5,862 bases of DNA, taken from positions 1-5,862 of the forward strand of contig JBCCQN010000328.1 in NCBI GenBank assembly GCA_039024315.1. Direction: 5' to 3'. A model generated the notes under the pieces. That model searched no databases. It had not been told where the DNA came from and saw only the letters and a program-made list of their open reading frames with translations. The position numbers were made by a program, and so were the translations under genes. This document shows, one piece after another, positions 1-5,862 of this stretch; the first letter of the stretch is position 1, and every line of letters begins with the position of its first letter. The DNA is from JBCAWW01 sp039024315 (lineage in GTDB: Bacteria > Bacteroidota > Bacteroidia > J057).

Positions 1-578
1 ACACTGTGAAAAATCTCCAAGAAAAAGGCGGATTATTCCAATGGGGAATCGCCGCAGATATCCTAACCTTTTCGATCGAAATTGCCTTGACCTCTATGCT
101 CTTTCAAATATTTAAGCGGCAAAACGAAACCCAAACGAGAATAGCAACCTACGCAAGATTTGCCATGATCATGGTCATGGGAGTGAACCTCCTTGTCTAT
201 CTAAGCCCGCTTTTGATATTGAAGAATACAGCGCTCTTGCAAAGTTTTGCACAAAATCAAATCCACAGTCTCGTAGCGCTATTCTTTGATATCCACGCAG
301 CTGGAATCTTACTATGGGGCATCTTCTTTGGCATCCACCTCTTATTTCTTGGCTCCTTAGTCATCCAATCCTCGCAGCACCCTAGTCTCTTGGGTTGGTT
401 GATATTGGTCGGAAGTGGGGGATACATCCTTGAGTCTGTCAATGAGTTTTGCCTTTCAGGGAACGATAATATCGGAATAGTAGTCAATGGCCTCTTGGCA
501 GTGGTTGTCCTCGGTGAAATAGGCTTTGCTATCTGGTTGATAGTAAAAGGAATAAAAAATCCCCCCGCAGCAACTTAG
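1..578 (+). CDS. DUF4386-family integral membrane protein (5'-partial)
   Basis: Multi-pass inner-membrane protein of unknown function, resembling the DUF4386 family. The visible part, counted from the GTG at base 6, is 190 residues and ends at TAG 576-578. Hydrophobic segments lie roughly at residues 13-36, 46-72, 86-120 (probably two passes), 128-145 and 156-182. The family-like landmarks are LFQWGIAADIL at 10-20, a D-I-H triad at 95-97 followed by FFGIHLLFLGSLVI (107-120), and LGWLILVGSGGYILES (129-144). The frame is open to the left edge of the window. In this family a first membrane helix and loop precede the LFxxGIAAD block, so the GTG at base 6 is very likely an internal valine codon and the real start lies outside. 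The tail after the last helix (KGIKNPPAAT) is short and cytosolic-looking. It faces the thioredoxin gene tail to tail. Family recognition is from memory of the pattern; no biochemical role can be given. Confidence 0.75.
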   Translation, partial: TVKNLQEKGGLFQWGIAADILTFSIEIALTSMLFQIFKRQNETQTRIATYARFAMIMVMGVNLLVYLSPLLILKNTALLQSFAQNQIHSLVALFFDIHAAGILLWGIFFGIHLLFLGSLVIQSSQHPSLLGWLILVGSGGYILESVNEFCLSGNDNIGIVVNGLLAVVVLGEIGFAIWLIVKGIKNPPAAT

Positions 579-638
579 TGCGCTTACTTGATCTATTGAC
601 AATGGGACTGCAATAAAAAGTAACTGTAATACTTGGTG

Positions 639-679
639 GCAGATAAGCCATCCCGAATTTTAGGGACTGGCTTATCTGT
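639..679. terminator. Stem-loop between convergent genes, probable bidirectional terminator
   Basis: CAGATAAGCCA at 640-650 pairs perfectly with TGGCTTATCTG at 668-678. The stem continues inward with TCCC (651-654) against GGGA (663-666), leaving C667 as a one-base bulge and an 8-base loop (655-662). G639 with T679 adds a G-U pair on the + transcript. It lies 60 bases after the stop of the left-hand membrane protein and about 30 bases after the stop of the oppositely oriented thioredoxin, as expected for a terminator shared by convergent genes. No clear T-tract follows on either strand, so rho-independent action is not certain. A small repeat element is the alternative. The rest of the 579-709 gap shows nothing. 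Confidence 0.6.
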
Positions 680-709
680 ATTCCGATATGTCTGATCTCT
701 GTAAACCTA

Positions 710-1876
710 TTATTCCTCAAGCCGGGTACCCACCTGCTCTTCAAATATGCCAGCACTAAATCCTGTCCAGCGATGCGCTACTTTACCATCCGGTCCGATC
801 AAAACGTAGGTAGGCAGACCTTGGACGCCGTAGGTGGCTCCGGCTCCGCCGAACGTTCCTTTGAAGTCTGACAGATTGGTCCAAGTAATGCTGTCGCGCT
901 CGGTTGCCTTTTGCCACCATTCGTATTTGGTATCCATGCTTAGGCCGACGATGGTCAATTGATCAGGGTATTTGGCTTGCATAGCTCTTAATTCGGGGGC
1001 GGCCATGACACAAGGGCCACAGGCGAGGCTCCAGAAGTCGAGTAGCATGTATTTGCCCGCTTCGCGGAACTCACTCAATTGGTGGGTTTTCCCGTCTAGA
1101 TCTTCCACAAGCAAATCCACCATTTCATTGCCTACCTCCGGTACTTTGGGTTGGTTGAGACTAGTAGCCAAACCTACTGCATATAAAGATTCGGTGTATG
1201 GTGGCTCTATTTGATCAAATATTTCTTGCACCACTTTTTTACCACCAATTTGCTCCTCGTTAAACTTAGCGAGGTAGTAGAAATGGCGTACTGCACTGAA
1301 ACTATTAGGATTCTGCTTAATCTGCCTAAGCATAATAGGGTTGTAAAGCTGATCTATTGAATCAGAGAGGGCATCCATGGCCTTGATGAGGGCAGCGTAA
1401 TCTTGGTCCGCTTTCTCTTCATAATACGCATAAATGTATTGGGTGCGAATTTTAGAAATGCTGTCTCTGGCGCGTGTTAAGTCCTGTAAAGGGGTCATCA
1501 ACGCATTTAACGCTATTTGTTCTTTGCCTTTACTCGTAGCTTGCCAGTTGGCTAGATAAGGGCCATCTCCCTCGATCATGACCGTACCGCCATCATCCTC
1601 TACCCAAAAATTGATGCTACCAATGGGACCTTCAGGCGAAAAGCTCATCAGGCCGAGGCGTTGAGGGAAGCGTTCCGCAAGGCGGCCTTCATAATAAAAA
1701 GTGTCTGCCTCAATATAAACGGTATCTATGGTACTGCCGGTACTGTAGCTGTACTGCATGACATTGAGGAAAGAGCCTGCTGGAAGGCCCGTGATATGGC
1801 CGCGAAGGCTAAATGTGTTTTCCTGCCCCATGAGTAAACCAATGGGCATCATGAACAATAATAATAAGATTCTCAT
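710..1876 (-). CDS. TlpA/ResA-like periplasmic thiol-disulfide oxidoreductase with DUF4369 domain
   Basis: Exported thioredoxin-fold protein that probably reduces or exchanges disulfides of envelope proteins. From the ATG at 1876 it has 388 residues. A signal peptide occupies about 1-17 (RILLLLFMMPIGLLMG, then QENT). A DUF4369-like beta-rich domain covers about 20-120 (FSLRGHITGLPAG at its start). A charged helical linker covers about 120-235, and the TlpA/AhpC-TSA-like domain about 245-388. The active site CGPC is at 286-289 after DFWSLA, and the cis-proline is P355 in GLPTYVLIGPDGKV. These two cysteines are the only ones. The residue before CGPC is alanine, where tryptophan is usual. The frame extends 9 codons upstream to a TTG at 1903. 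The ATG was preferred because it puts the signal peptide directly at the N-terminus; neither start has a Shine-Dalgarno sequence. Stop TAA at 712-710. It is transcribed divergently from the uptake operon and convergently with the DUF4386 gene. Its sampled GC content is higher than in the genes to its right. Its electron donor and target proteins are unknown. Confidence 0.88.
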   Translation of the reverse strand: MRILLLLFMMPIGLLMGQENTFSLRGHITGLPAGSFLNVMQYSYSTGSTIDTVYIEADTFYYEGRLAERFPQRLGLMSFSPEGPIGSINFWVEDDGGTVMIEGDGPYLANWQATSKGKEQIALNALMTPLQDLTRARDSISKIRTQYIYAYYEEKADQDYAALIKAMDALSDSIDQLYNPIMLRQIKQNPNSFSAVRHFYYLAKFNEEQIGGKKVVQEIFDQIEPPYTESLYAVGLATSLNQPKVPEVGNEMVDLLVEDLDGKTHQLSEFREAGKYMLLDFWSLACGPCVMAAPELRAMQAKYPDQLTIVGLSMDTKYEWWQKATERDSITWTNLSDFKGTFGGAGATYGVQGLPTYVLIGPDGKVAHRWTGFSAGIFEEQVGTRLEE

Positions 1877-2005
1877 GATCAATAGAGTGATTTTTGATGT
1901 CAAAAAGGATGATTGCGCTAGAACGATGTGTTAGGAAAATTACGTTTTTGATAGCACTTTATTACAACAATAAATTTTCCCCAGTCTGAGATAGCTTTTC
2001 ATCAT

Positions 2006-2026
2006 GAATACCTTAGATAACCTTAG
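2006..2026 (+). repeat. Short direct repeats resembling the -7 promoter box
   Basis: ACCTTAG occurs at 2010-2016 and again at 2020-2026, a 10-base period (about one helical turn). The first copy extends to GAATACCTTAG (2006-2016), which matches GAATACCTTTG at 2079-2089 in 10 of 11 positions. The second of those contains the predicted -7 box of the right-hand operon. The spacing and similarity suggest an operator or a duplicated or alternative promoter element. Chance similarity in AT-rich DNA is a real alternative. Confidence 0.3.
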
Positions 2027-2081
2027 TTTTTATGGCTATTACTCTTTATTAGGCGTCCATAATATATAGGGTAGCCAAGAA

Positions 2082-2089
2082 TACCTTTG
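2082..2089 (+). promoter_or_regulatory. Predicted Bacteroidota -7 box for the DUF4249/TonB-receptor operon
   Basis: TACCTTTG fits the TAnnTTTG -7 consensus of the Bacteroidota housekeeping sigma factor exactly. It would place the transcript start near 2094-2097 and give a leader of about 35 bases before the ATG at 2130. No clear TTTG-like -33 element is seen about 19-21 bases upstream, so the promoter is either weak, activator-dependent or wrongly called. Confidence 0.42.
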
Positions 2090-2129
2090 TGCCTTGTGCT
2101 AGTATTTTTTGCTTATAAAAAAATGACTT

Positions 2130-3113
2130 ATGAGAAGCTCTTTTTTTGCTATTGCCTTATTGCTTTTAGTCTTGCAATTCCTGAGTTGTGTTCGCTTCAC
2201 GATTTTACCAACCCCAACGGTTAATCCCCAACTCATTGTAAATGGTCTATTTACACCTGATAGTATATGGAAGATTAATGTCAGTAAGAATCGAGGAATC
2301 GATAACAATGATTTTCTACCTGAATACGTCTCTGATGCCTTGGTTAGCCTGTGGGAGGAAGATAGTTTGCTCGGGCAACTAGCTTACGCTCAAAATGGAA
2401 ATTATACCCTTGATCAATACCCTAGAGTCAATAAAAGATACCGGATAGAAGTAGAGAAAGAGGGATTTCCTACGGTAAAAGCTATTGATAGTATTCCTCA
2501 AATACCTAGTGAGTACAATGTAAGCTGGGATTTGTCTAATCCAGTGCCAGTTACAGACGAACTTGGGGGCACTTTTGCTAGTCCAAGGATTTTTTTAGAT
2601 TTCCAAGATGTCCTAGGCCAGAAAAACTATTATAAAGTATCTCTAGCAATGAGAGATAGTTGTAATTGTGCCAATGGCTTAGATCTTTTTAAAGATAATC
2701 TACACCTCTTTAAATTGTTGACCAAGGATCCTATTGTCCCGCCAAATAGTCGGAAGCATGCTCTCCCATTATTTAGTGATATCTCCTTTTCGGATCAACA
2801 AAAGCAAATGATATTTTTTGCGGATACAAGTTTTTATTTGCAAACCTTTTTTAAGCCAATAGGGGATAGTACCCGATTTCCATTAGAGCAATCTAATCCT
2901 CAGCCTCCTATCCGAAAGGAAAAGGTAGAAATCTATCTTGATTTCTGGAGTTTTAACTATGATCTATTTGCTTTTTATAACACTTATCTGACACAGGCTT
3001 ACAATACTGCAGATCCATTTGCGACTCATGTAAACGTGAATAGTAATATTCAAGGGGGACGCGGAATTTTCGCAGGTTATCAAAGAGAGCTAATATTAAT
3101 TTATAGCCATTAA
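2130..3113 (+). CDS. DUF4249-family outer-membrane lipoprotein, partner of the adjacent TonB-dependent receptor
   Basis: Secreted lipoprotein of 327 residues, probably an accessory or substrate-binding partner of the downstream receptor, by analogy with SusD beside SusC; it is not a SusD homologue. The signal peptide is MRSSFFAIALLLLVLQFLSC with the lipidated cysteine at C20 (lipobox FLSC, relaxed at -3). The residues after C20 (VRFTIL) lack the acidic stretch of known Bacteroidota surface-export signals, so the membrane face it occupies is open. DUF4249 landmarks are PQLIVNGLFTPDSIWKINVS (33-52), the SDALVSLWEED block (68-78), and the C-terminal signature VNVNSNIQGGRGIFAGYQ (301-318). An SCNCAN motif places C178 and C180 as a CxC pair, the only cysteines of the mature protein besides C20. 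No Shine-Dalgarno sequence precedes the ATG, only an A-rich leader. The stop lies 6 bases before the receptor start, so the two are surely co-transcribed. Length fits the family. Ligand unknown. Confidence 0.85.
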   Translation: MRSSFFAIALLLLVLQFLSCVRFTILPTPTVNPQLIVNGLFTPDSIWKINVSKNRGIDNNDFLPEYVSDALVSLWEEDSLLGQLAYAQNGNYTLDQYPRVNKRYRIEVEKEGFPTVKAIDSIPQIPSEYNVSWDLSNPVPVTDELGGTFASPRIFLDFQDVLGQKNYYKVSLAMRDSCNCANGLDLFKDNLHLFKLLTKDPIVPPNSRKHALPLFSDISFSDQQKQMIFFADTSFYLQTFFKPIGDSTRFPLEQSNPQPPIRKEKVEIYLDFWSFNYDLFAFYNTYLTQAYNTADPFATHVNVNSNIQGGRGIFAGYQRELILIYSH

Positions 3114-3119
3114 ATCCAA

Positions 3120-5543
3120 ATGAAAAGAATTATTATCATCTGGGGCTTTTTTCTACCCATTTCTCTTTGGGCACAGATCACGATTAGTGGTATTGTGCGA
3201 GAAGCTGTAAGTGGAGAACAGATTGCATATGCAAAAGTCGAAGTTTTAAATAGCACTCAAGGTGTTTTGACCAATGAATATGGCTTCTACAGCATTAGCT
3301 TAAATCCAGGTGCTCAAAGACTATTATTTTTCAGGGAAGGCTATACCCCCTATCCATTAAATCTAAATTTGCAGAATGACACCTTGATTGATATTTATTT
3401 GCAAGCTTCAAATTATGAAATAGATACGGTTGCTATTGAAGCGCAACGACTTGAAAATTCGCAAACCCATGCTGTCAGCCGAATTGTCATTCCTATCCAG
3501 CAGCTCAAAGCAATGCCAGTCCTAGGGGGTGAAGCAGATGTAATGAAGGGTTTACAATTATTACCTGGTGTCCAGTTTGGTCAAGAAGGGACAAGTGGAT
3601 TGTTTGTACGTGGTGGAAGTCCAGATCAAAACTTAATTTTGCTTGACGACATGCCTGTGTACAATGTCAATCACTTATTTGGTTTGTTCTCTCTCTTTCC
3701 GCCTCAAACCATCAAAGATGTAGAACTCATTAAAGGCGGGTTTCCTGCTCAATATGGGGGGAGGCTATCCTCGGTTGTCCGCATGCAGACTAAAGATGGA
3801 AACCAAAGTAGCTGGAAAAAACAGCTTAGTCTAGGCTTACTCTCAGGTCAATTTACTCTTGATGGACCTTTGATCAAAAATAGAGCCTCCCTGTTTGTGG
3901 CTGGAAGAAGATCTTGGCTTGATTTATTGCTAAGACCTTTTTCATCATACTCCTATCAGCAAGAAGATATTGATGGTAACGCTGCCTACGGATTTTACGA
4001 TGTAGTTGCAAAAGTAAGCTATCAACCTACACCAAAAGATAAAATCTATCTTAGTTTTTATACAGGAAGAGATCGAGGGAGAATCCGTATTGCCTTTGAT
4101 ATTCCAACTACTGAAGAACGCTTCCTTTCAGAAAATCAATTACAGTGGGGAAATATTACTACCTCCTTGAGATACCAGCGTATTCTGGGGAAAAAGCTCT
4201 TTGGACAAAGTCTTCTTGGATACACTCGTTATCTGTATCAAACTCGTCTACGAAGTGAGGCCTCAATTCAAAATAGTAATACGGTCCTTAATTCAACTTC
4301 TCTCACTCAAGGCTCCTCTATTGCAGATATTATTTTTAAACAAAGTTTTGACTACTACGCCTCTTCTAAACTACATTATCAAGCAGGGGTTCAATGGTCC
4401 CAAAAACGCTTCCTACCCGAAGTGAGTTTATTTCAAAGCCAGGCTCTACAAACAATTATTGACACGAGTTTTAATCAATTACCTTTCTTTAGTCAGACCT
4501 ATGCGATTTACCTTTCACAAACCTTCCGCCCTAGTGAACGTATCGATGTTTATTCTGGATTGAGAGCCGAGTTATTTTCTGCTCAAGACCTAAATGAACC
4601 TTCTCTTCAAGGAAGACTTAATCTAAGATATGCGCTCAACGAGAAGCATTCTATTAAAGCCGCGTATTCCTACATCAAGCAGTATTTGCATTTGTTAACA
4701 AACAGTGGCCTCGGCTTACCTACCGATCTATGGGTACCAGCAACTAGCGAAATTAAACCTTCTGATTCCCATCAATTCGTCCTAGGGTATTATCACGACC
4801 TGCCTCAGTTTTCTTTCTCTGGGGAGGTCTATTACAAAACACTTAACAACGTAATTGAGTATGCTGACGGTGCCTCTTTTTTCAATTCATTTGATGCCTG
4901 GGAATCTCAGGTTGTGCAAGGCGTGGGGCGGAGTTATGGCTTAGAATTATTTGCACATCGCCCTTATGGCAAATTTAATGGATGGCTTAGCTATACCCTA
5001 GCTTGGCATCAAAGGCAGTTTACGGAAATAAATGAAGGAGCGTGGTTCCCTTTCCGTTACGATAGAAGACATAATCTAGCACTATTTATGGCTTATAATC
5101 TCCCTAAGCCTGGTAGAAGCATATCAGCAAGTTTTACCTTCCTATCTGGAGCTAGGGCGACAGTACCGATTGAACTAGCCTCTACGCCTTATGATATTTT
5201 CGCCGATCTCCAAGGCTCTGTTGATAATCTAATAACCCTTTACAACACCTACACTTTTGGCGAGGTATATGGATACAGTCCTGAAAGAAACAATTTTCAA
5301 ATGAGTCCCTTCCATAAAATAGACCTCGCCTACAGTACAAAAAAAGAGAAGAAACACTGGTTACGTACTTGGACCTTTGGGATCTATAATCTGTATGGTC
5401 AACGAAATCCTTACTACCTTTTTTACCAACGAACCCTCGATTTTCAAAATAGCTCAGGAGATGAAGTACCGGTCCGGTCTCAGCTAACGGAGTACAGTTT
5501 CTTGATTTGGCTTCCATATTTCAATTGGAGCATTGAGTTTTAA
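3120..5543 (+). CDS. TonB-dependent outer-membrane receptor with N-terminal carboxypeptidase-regulatory-like domain
   Basis: Outer-membrane beta-barrel that would import a ligand using TonB-ExbB-ExbD energy. It has 807 residues and looks intact. The signal peptide covers 1-18 (cleavage after LWA, before QITISG). A carboxypeptidase-D-regulatory-like beta-sandwich covers about 20-95 (ISGIVREAVSGEQIAYAKV at 22-40, TNEYGFYSISL at 51-61). A TonB-box-like stretch IDTVAIEAQR lies at 101-110. The plug covers about 120-228, with DVMKGLQLLPGVQ (140-152), GLFVRGGSPDQNLILLDDMP (160-179) and GGFPAQYGGRLSSVV (206-220). The barrel runs from about 235 to the end, with conserved GRSYGLELFAHRP (603-615), FPFRYDRRHNLALF (643-656) and IYNLYGQRNPYYLFY (755-769). 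It closes with a strand ending in phenylalanine (SIEF), as barrel-assembly signals do. The protein contains no cysteine. At about 800 residues it is shorter than typical SusC proteins (about 1000) and nearer siderophore- or metal-type receptors, but the substrate cannot be told. It is second in the operon with the DUF4249 lipoprotein, and no terminator hairpin follows it before the IS end. Confidence 0.92.
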   Translation: MKRIIIIWGFFLPISLWAQITISGIVREAVSGEQIAYAKVEVLNSTQGVLTNEYGFYSISLNPGAQRLLFFREGYTPYPLNLNLQNDTLIDIYLQASNYEIDTVAIEAQRLENSQTHAVSRIVIPIQQLKAMPVLGGEADVMKGLQLLPGVQFGQEGTSGLFVRGGSPDQNLILLDDMPVYNVNHLFGLFSLFPPQTIKDVELIKGGFPAQYGGRLSSVVRMQTKDGNQSSWKKQLSLGLLSGQFTLDGPLIKNRASLFVAGRRSWLDLLLRPFSSYSYQQEDIDGNAAYGFYDVVAKVSYQPTPKDKIYLSFYTGRDRGRIRIAFDIPTTEERFLSENQLQWGNITTSLRYQRILGKKLFGQSLLGYTRYLYQTRLRSEASIQNSNTVLNSTSLTQGSSIADIIFKQSFDYYASSKLHYQAGVQWSQKRFLPEVSLFQSQALQTIIDTSFNQLPFFSQTYAIYLSQTFRPSERIDVYSGLRAELFSAQDLNEPSLQGRLNLRYALNEKHSIKAAYSYIKQYLHLLTNSGLGLPTDLWVPATSEIKPSDSHQFVLGYYHDLPQFSFSGEVYYKTLNNVIEYADGASFFNSFDAWESQVVQGVGRSYGLELFAHRPYGKFNGWLSYTLAWHQRQFTEINEGAWFPFRYDRRHNLALFMAYNLPKPGRSISASFTFLSGARATVPIELASTPYDIFADLQGSVDNLITLYNTYTFGEVYGYSPERNNFQMSPFHKIDLAYSTKKEKKHWLRTWTFGIYNLYGQRNPYYLFYQRTLDFQNSSGDEVPVRSQLTEYSFLIWLPYFNWSIEF

Positions 5544-5552
5544 ACATTTTGC

Positions 5553-5862
5553 TAAGTGGTACACCCGCAAACATATGGTTAAAATCTAAGTAGTCTGTAA
5601 AGTAAGTATTTGTTTTTCATCAATTTTCTGAATTGACCTTTTTATAGAATCTTTTGAGGTTTTCTCTGGCTTTAGGGATCGAGAATTGCCAATTGATCTT
5701 GATGGCCTTTTGCTGTCTTTCTCTGACCAATGCCAAGACTTTTCTCTCTAGGATTTCTTTTGAGGGAATTCTGCGATTTAGTCCTTGCTTGACCAATGCG
5801 GCAAATTCAATTTCAATCATGTTGAGCCAAGAGGCAGATTTAGGGGTGTAATGGAACTGTAT
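5553..5862 (-). mobile_element. End of an IS630-family insertion sequence (continues off the window)
   Basis: The transposase remnant at 5620-5862 shows that an IS630-type element occupies the right edge. Its transposase stop-side terminus must lie between the receptor stop (5543) and the transposase stop (5620). IS630-family elements insert at TA. A TA at 5553-5554, followed by AGTGGTACACCCGC (5555-5568), is the boundary I favour because that stretch differs in character from the AT-rich surroundings. The other end is outside the window, so the inverted repeat and the TA duplication cannot be matched, and the left coordinate is a guess to within about 70 bases. Confidence 0.5.
5620..5862 (-). 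CDS. IS630-family transposase, C-terminal fragment (5'-partial at window edge)
   Basis: DDE-type transposase of the IS630/Tc1-mariner superfamily; only the last 80 residues lie inside the window. The frame is open from 5862. The first residues read IQFHYTPKSASWLN and run directly into MIEIEFAALVKQGLNRR. The SWLNMIE block corresponds to the family's catalytic-glutamate motif (LNPIE in Tc1), making E17 of this fragment the third catalytic acid. The following LNRRIPSKEILERKVLALV and the INWQFSIPKARENLKRFY tail (ending near the stop) are the usual C-terminal end of IS630 transposases. The ATG at 5820 is internal, not a start, because the conserved motif begins upstream of it. The stop is TGA at 5622-5620. 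The catalytic aspartates lie outside, so whether the gene is intact cannot be judged here. It is transcribed towards the receptor gene, tail to tail. Confidence 0.88.
   Translation of the reverse strand: MQFHYTPKSASWLNMIEIEFAALVKQGLNRRIPSKEILERKVLALVRERQQKAIKINWQFSIPKARENLKRFYKKVNSEN

Larger units (their letters stand above)
1877..2129. other. Divergent intergenic region, 253 bases
   Basis: AT-rich spacer between the leftward thioredoxin gene and the rightward DUF4249/TonB-receptor operon. It should hold the promoters of both. On + there is a good -7 box (annotated separately) and two related boxes around 2006-2026. On -, the best but weak candidates are TATTGTTG (1972-1965) and TAATTTTC (1942-1935), each one mismatch from TAnnTTTG. 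The latter has a TTG 22 bases upstream (1967-1965). No convincing small gene, riboswitch or RNA gene was seen. Confidence 0.6.

Noticed and set aside
257..487. Minus-strand open frame of 76 codons inside the DUF4386 gene
   Set aside because: It lies wholly antisense to a frame with clear family landmarks and membrane helices; its product shows no domain pattern.
529..756. Minus-strand open frame spanning the convergent gap
   Set aside because: It overlaps both flanking genes and crosses the hairpin; its translation is unlike any recognised protein, and a terminator explains the region better.
972..1214. Plus-strand open frame of 80 codons within the thioredoxin gene
   Set aside because: It is antisense to the active-site-coding part of the thioredoxin gene, whose CGPC and cis-proline motifs establish the true frame.
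2040..2129. Possible riboswitch or structured leader (for example a cobalamin or other metabolite element) upstream of the uptake operon
   Set aside because: The predicted leader is only about 35 bases, AT-rich and without conserved boxes or long stems.
2099..2308. Minus-strand open frame overlapping the start of the DUF4249 gene
   Set aside because: It is antisense to the lipoprotein signal peptide and has no recognisable features.
2130..3113. SusD-family assignment for the lipoprotein upstream of the receptor
   Set aside because: It lacks SusD features such as length near 500-600 residues and TPR-like helices, and the receptor is at the short end for SusC; the DUF4249 C-terminal signature SNIQGGRGIFAGY fits better.
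4201..4425. Plus-strand 74-codon open frame inside the receptor gene
   Set aside because: It is an out-of-frame shadow; the receptor frame is continuous with barrel motifs on both sides, so there is no sign of a frameshift.
5182..5517. Minus-strand 111-codon open frame near the receptor 3' end
   Set aside because: It lies antisense to the conserved last barrel strands (for example NPYYLFY); its composition is low in domain-like pattern.
5620..5820. Short independent gene of 66 codons starting at the ATG at 5820
   Set aside because: The same frame continues upstream to the window edge with the conserved transposase block HYTPKSASWLN, so the ATG is internal.
5654..5851. Plus-strand 65-codon open frame at the right edge
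   Set aside because: It is antisense to the IS630 transposase C-terminus, which is clearly recognisable from the SWLNMIE motif.

Overview
The window most likely comes from a member of the Bacteroidota. The evidence is a DUF4249 lipoprotein paired with a TonB-dependent receptor that has an N-terminal carboxypeptidase-regulatory-like domain, a TlpA-type thioredoxin with a DUF4369 domain, starts without Shine-Dalgarno sequences, and a TAnnTTTG-type promoter element. A Saprospiria- or Cytophagia-like host is plausible, but the sequence does not settle the class.

Layout, left to right. (1) A 5'-truncated DUF4386-type integral membrane protein on + (1-578). (2) A 131-base convergent gap with a strong stem-loop (639-679), probably a shared bidirectional terminator. 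(3) A periplasmic TlpA/ResA-like thiol-disulfide oxidoreductase on - (710-1876). (4) A 253-base divergent intergenic region with a good -7 promoter box for the right-hand genes and near-copies of that box upstream. (5) A two-gene + strand operon with a 6-base gap: a DUF4249 lipoprotein (2130-3113) and an 807-residue TonB-dependent receptor (3120-5543). (6) The 3' end of an IS630-family insertion sequence on - (transposase C-terminus 5620-5862, running off the window), whose outer end must lie within about 76 bases of the receptor stop codon.

Functionally, the core is an outer-membrane uptake module. The receptor would form the TonB-driven channel and the DUF4249 lipoprotein would be its surface or periplasmic partner, by analogy with SusC/SusD. 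The substrate cannot be read from sequence. The thioredoxin, transcribed away from a shared intergenic region, acts in the same compartment, but any link to the module is inference. Sampled GC content drops from about 49% in the thioredoxin gene to about 38% in the uptake operon. With the IS at the far end, this allows the operon to be an acquired segment without proving it.

I found no RNA gene, CRISPR array or clearly new system. The best second-look items are the uptake pair with its CxC-containing lipoprotein, the repeated promoter-like box, the long hairpin, and the IS boundary.
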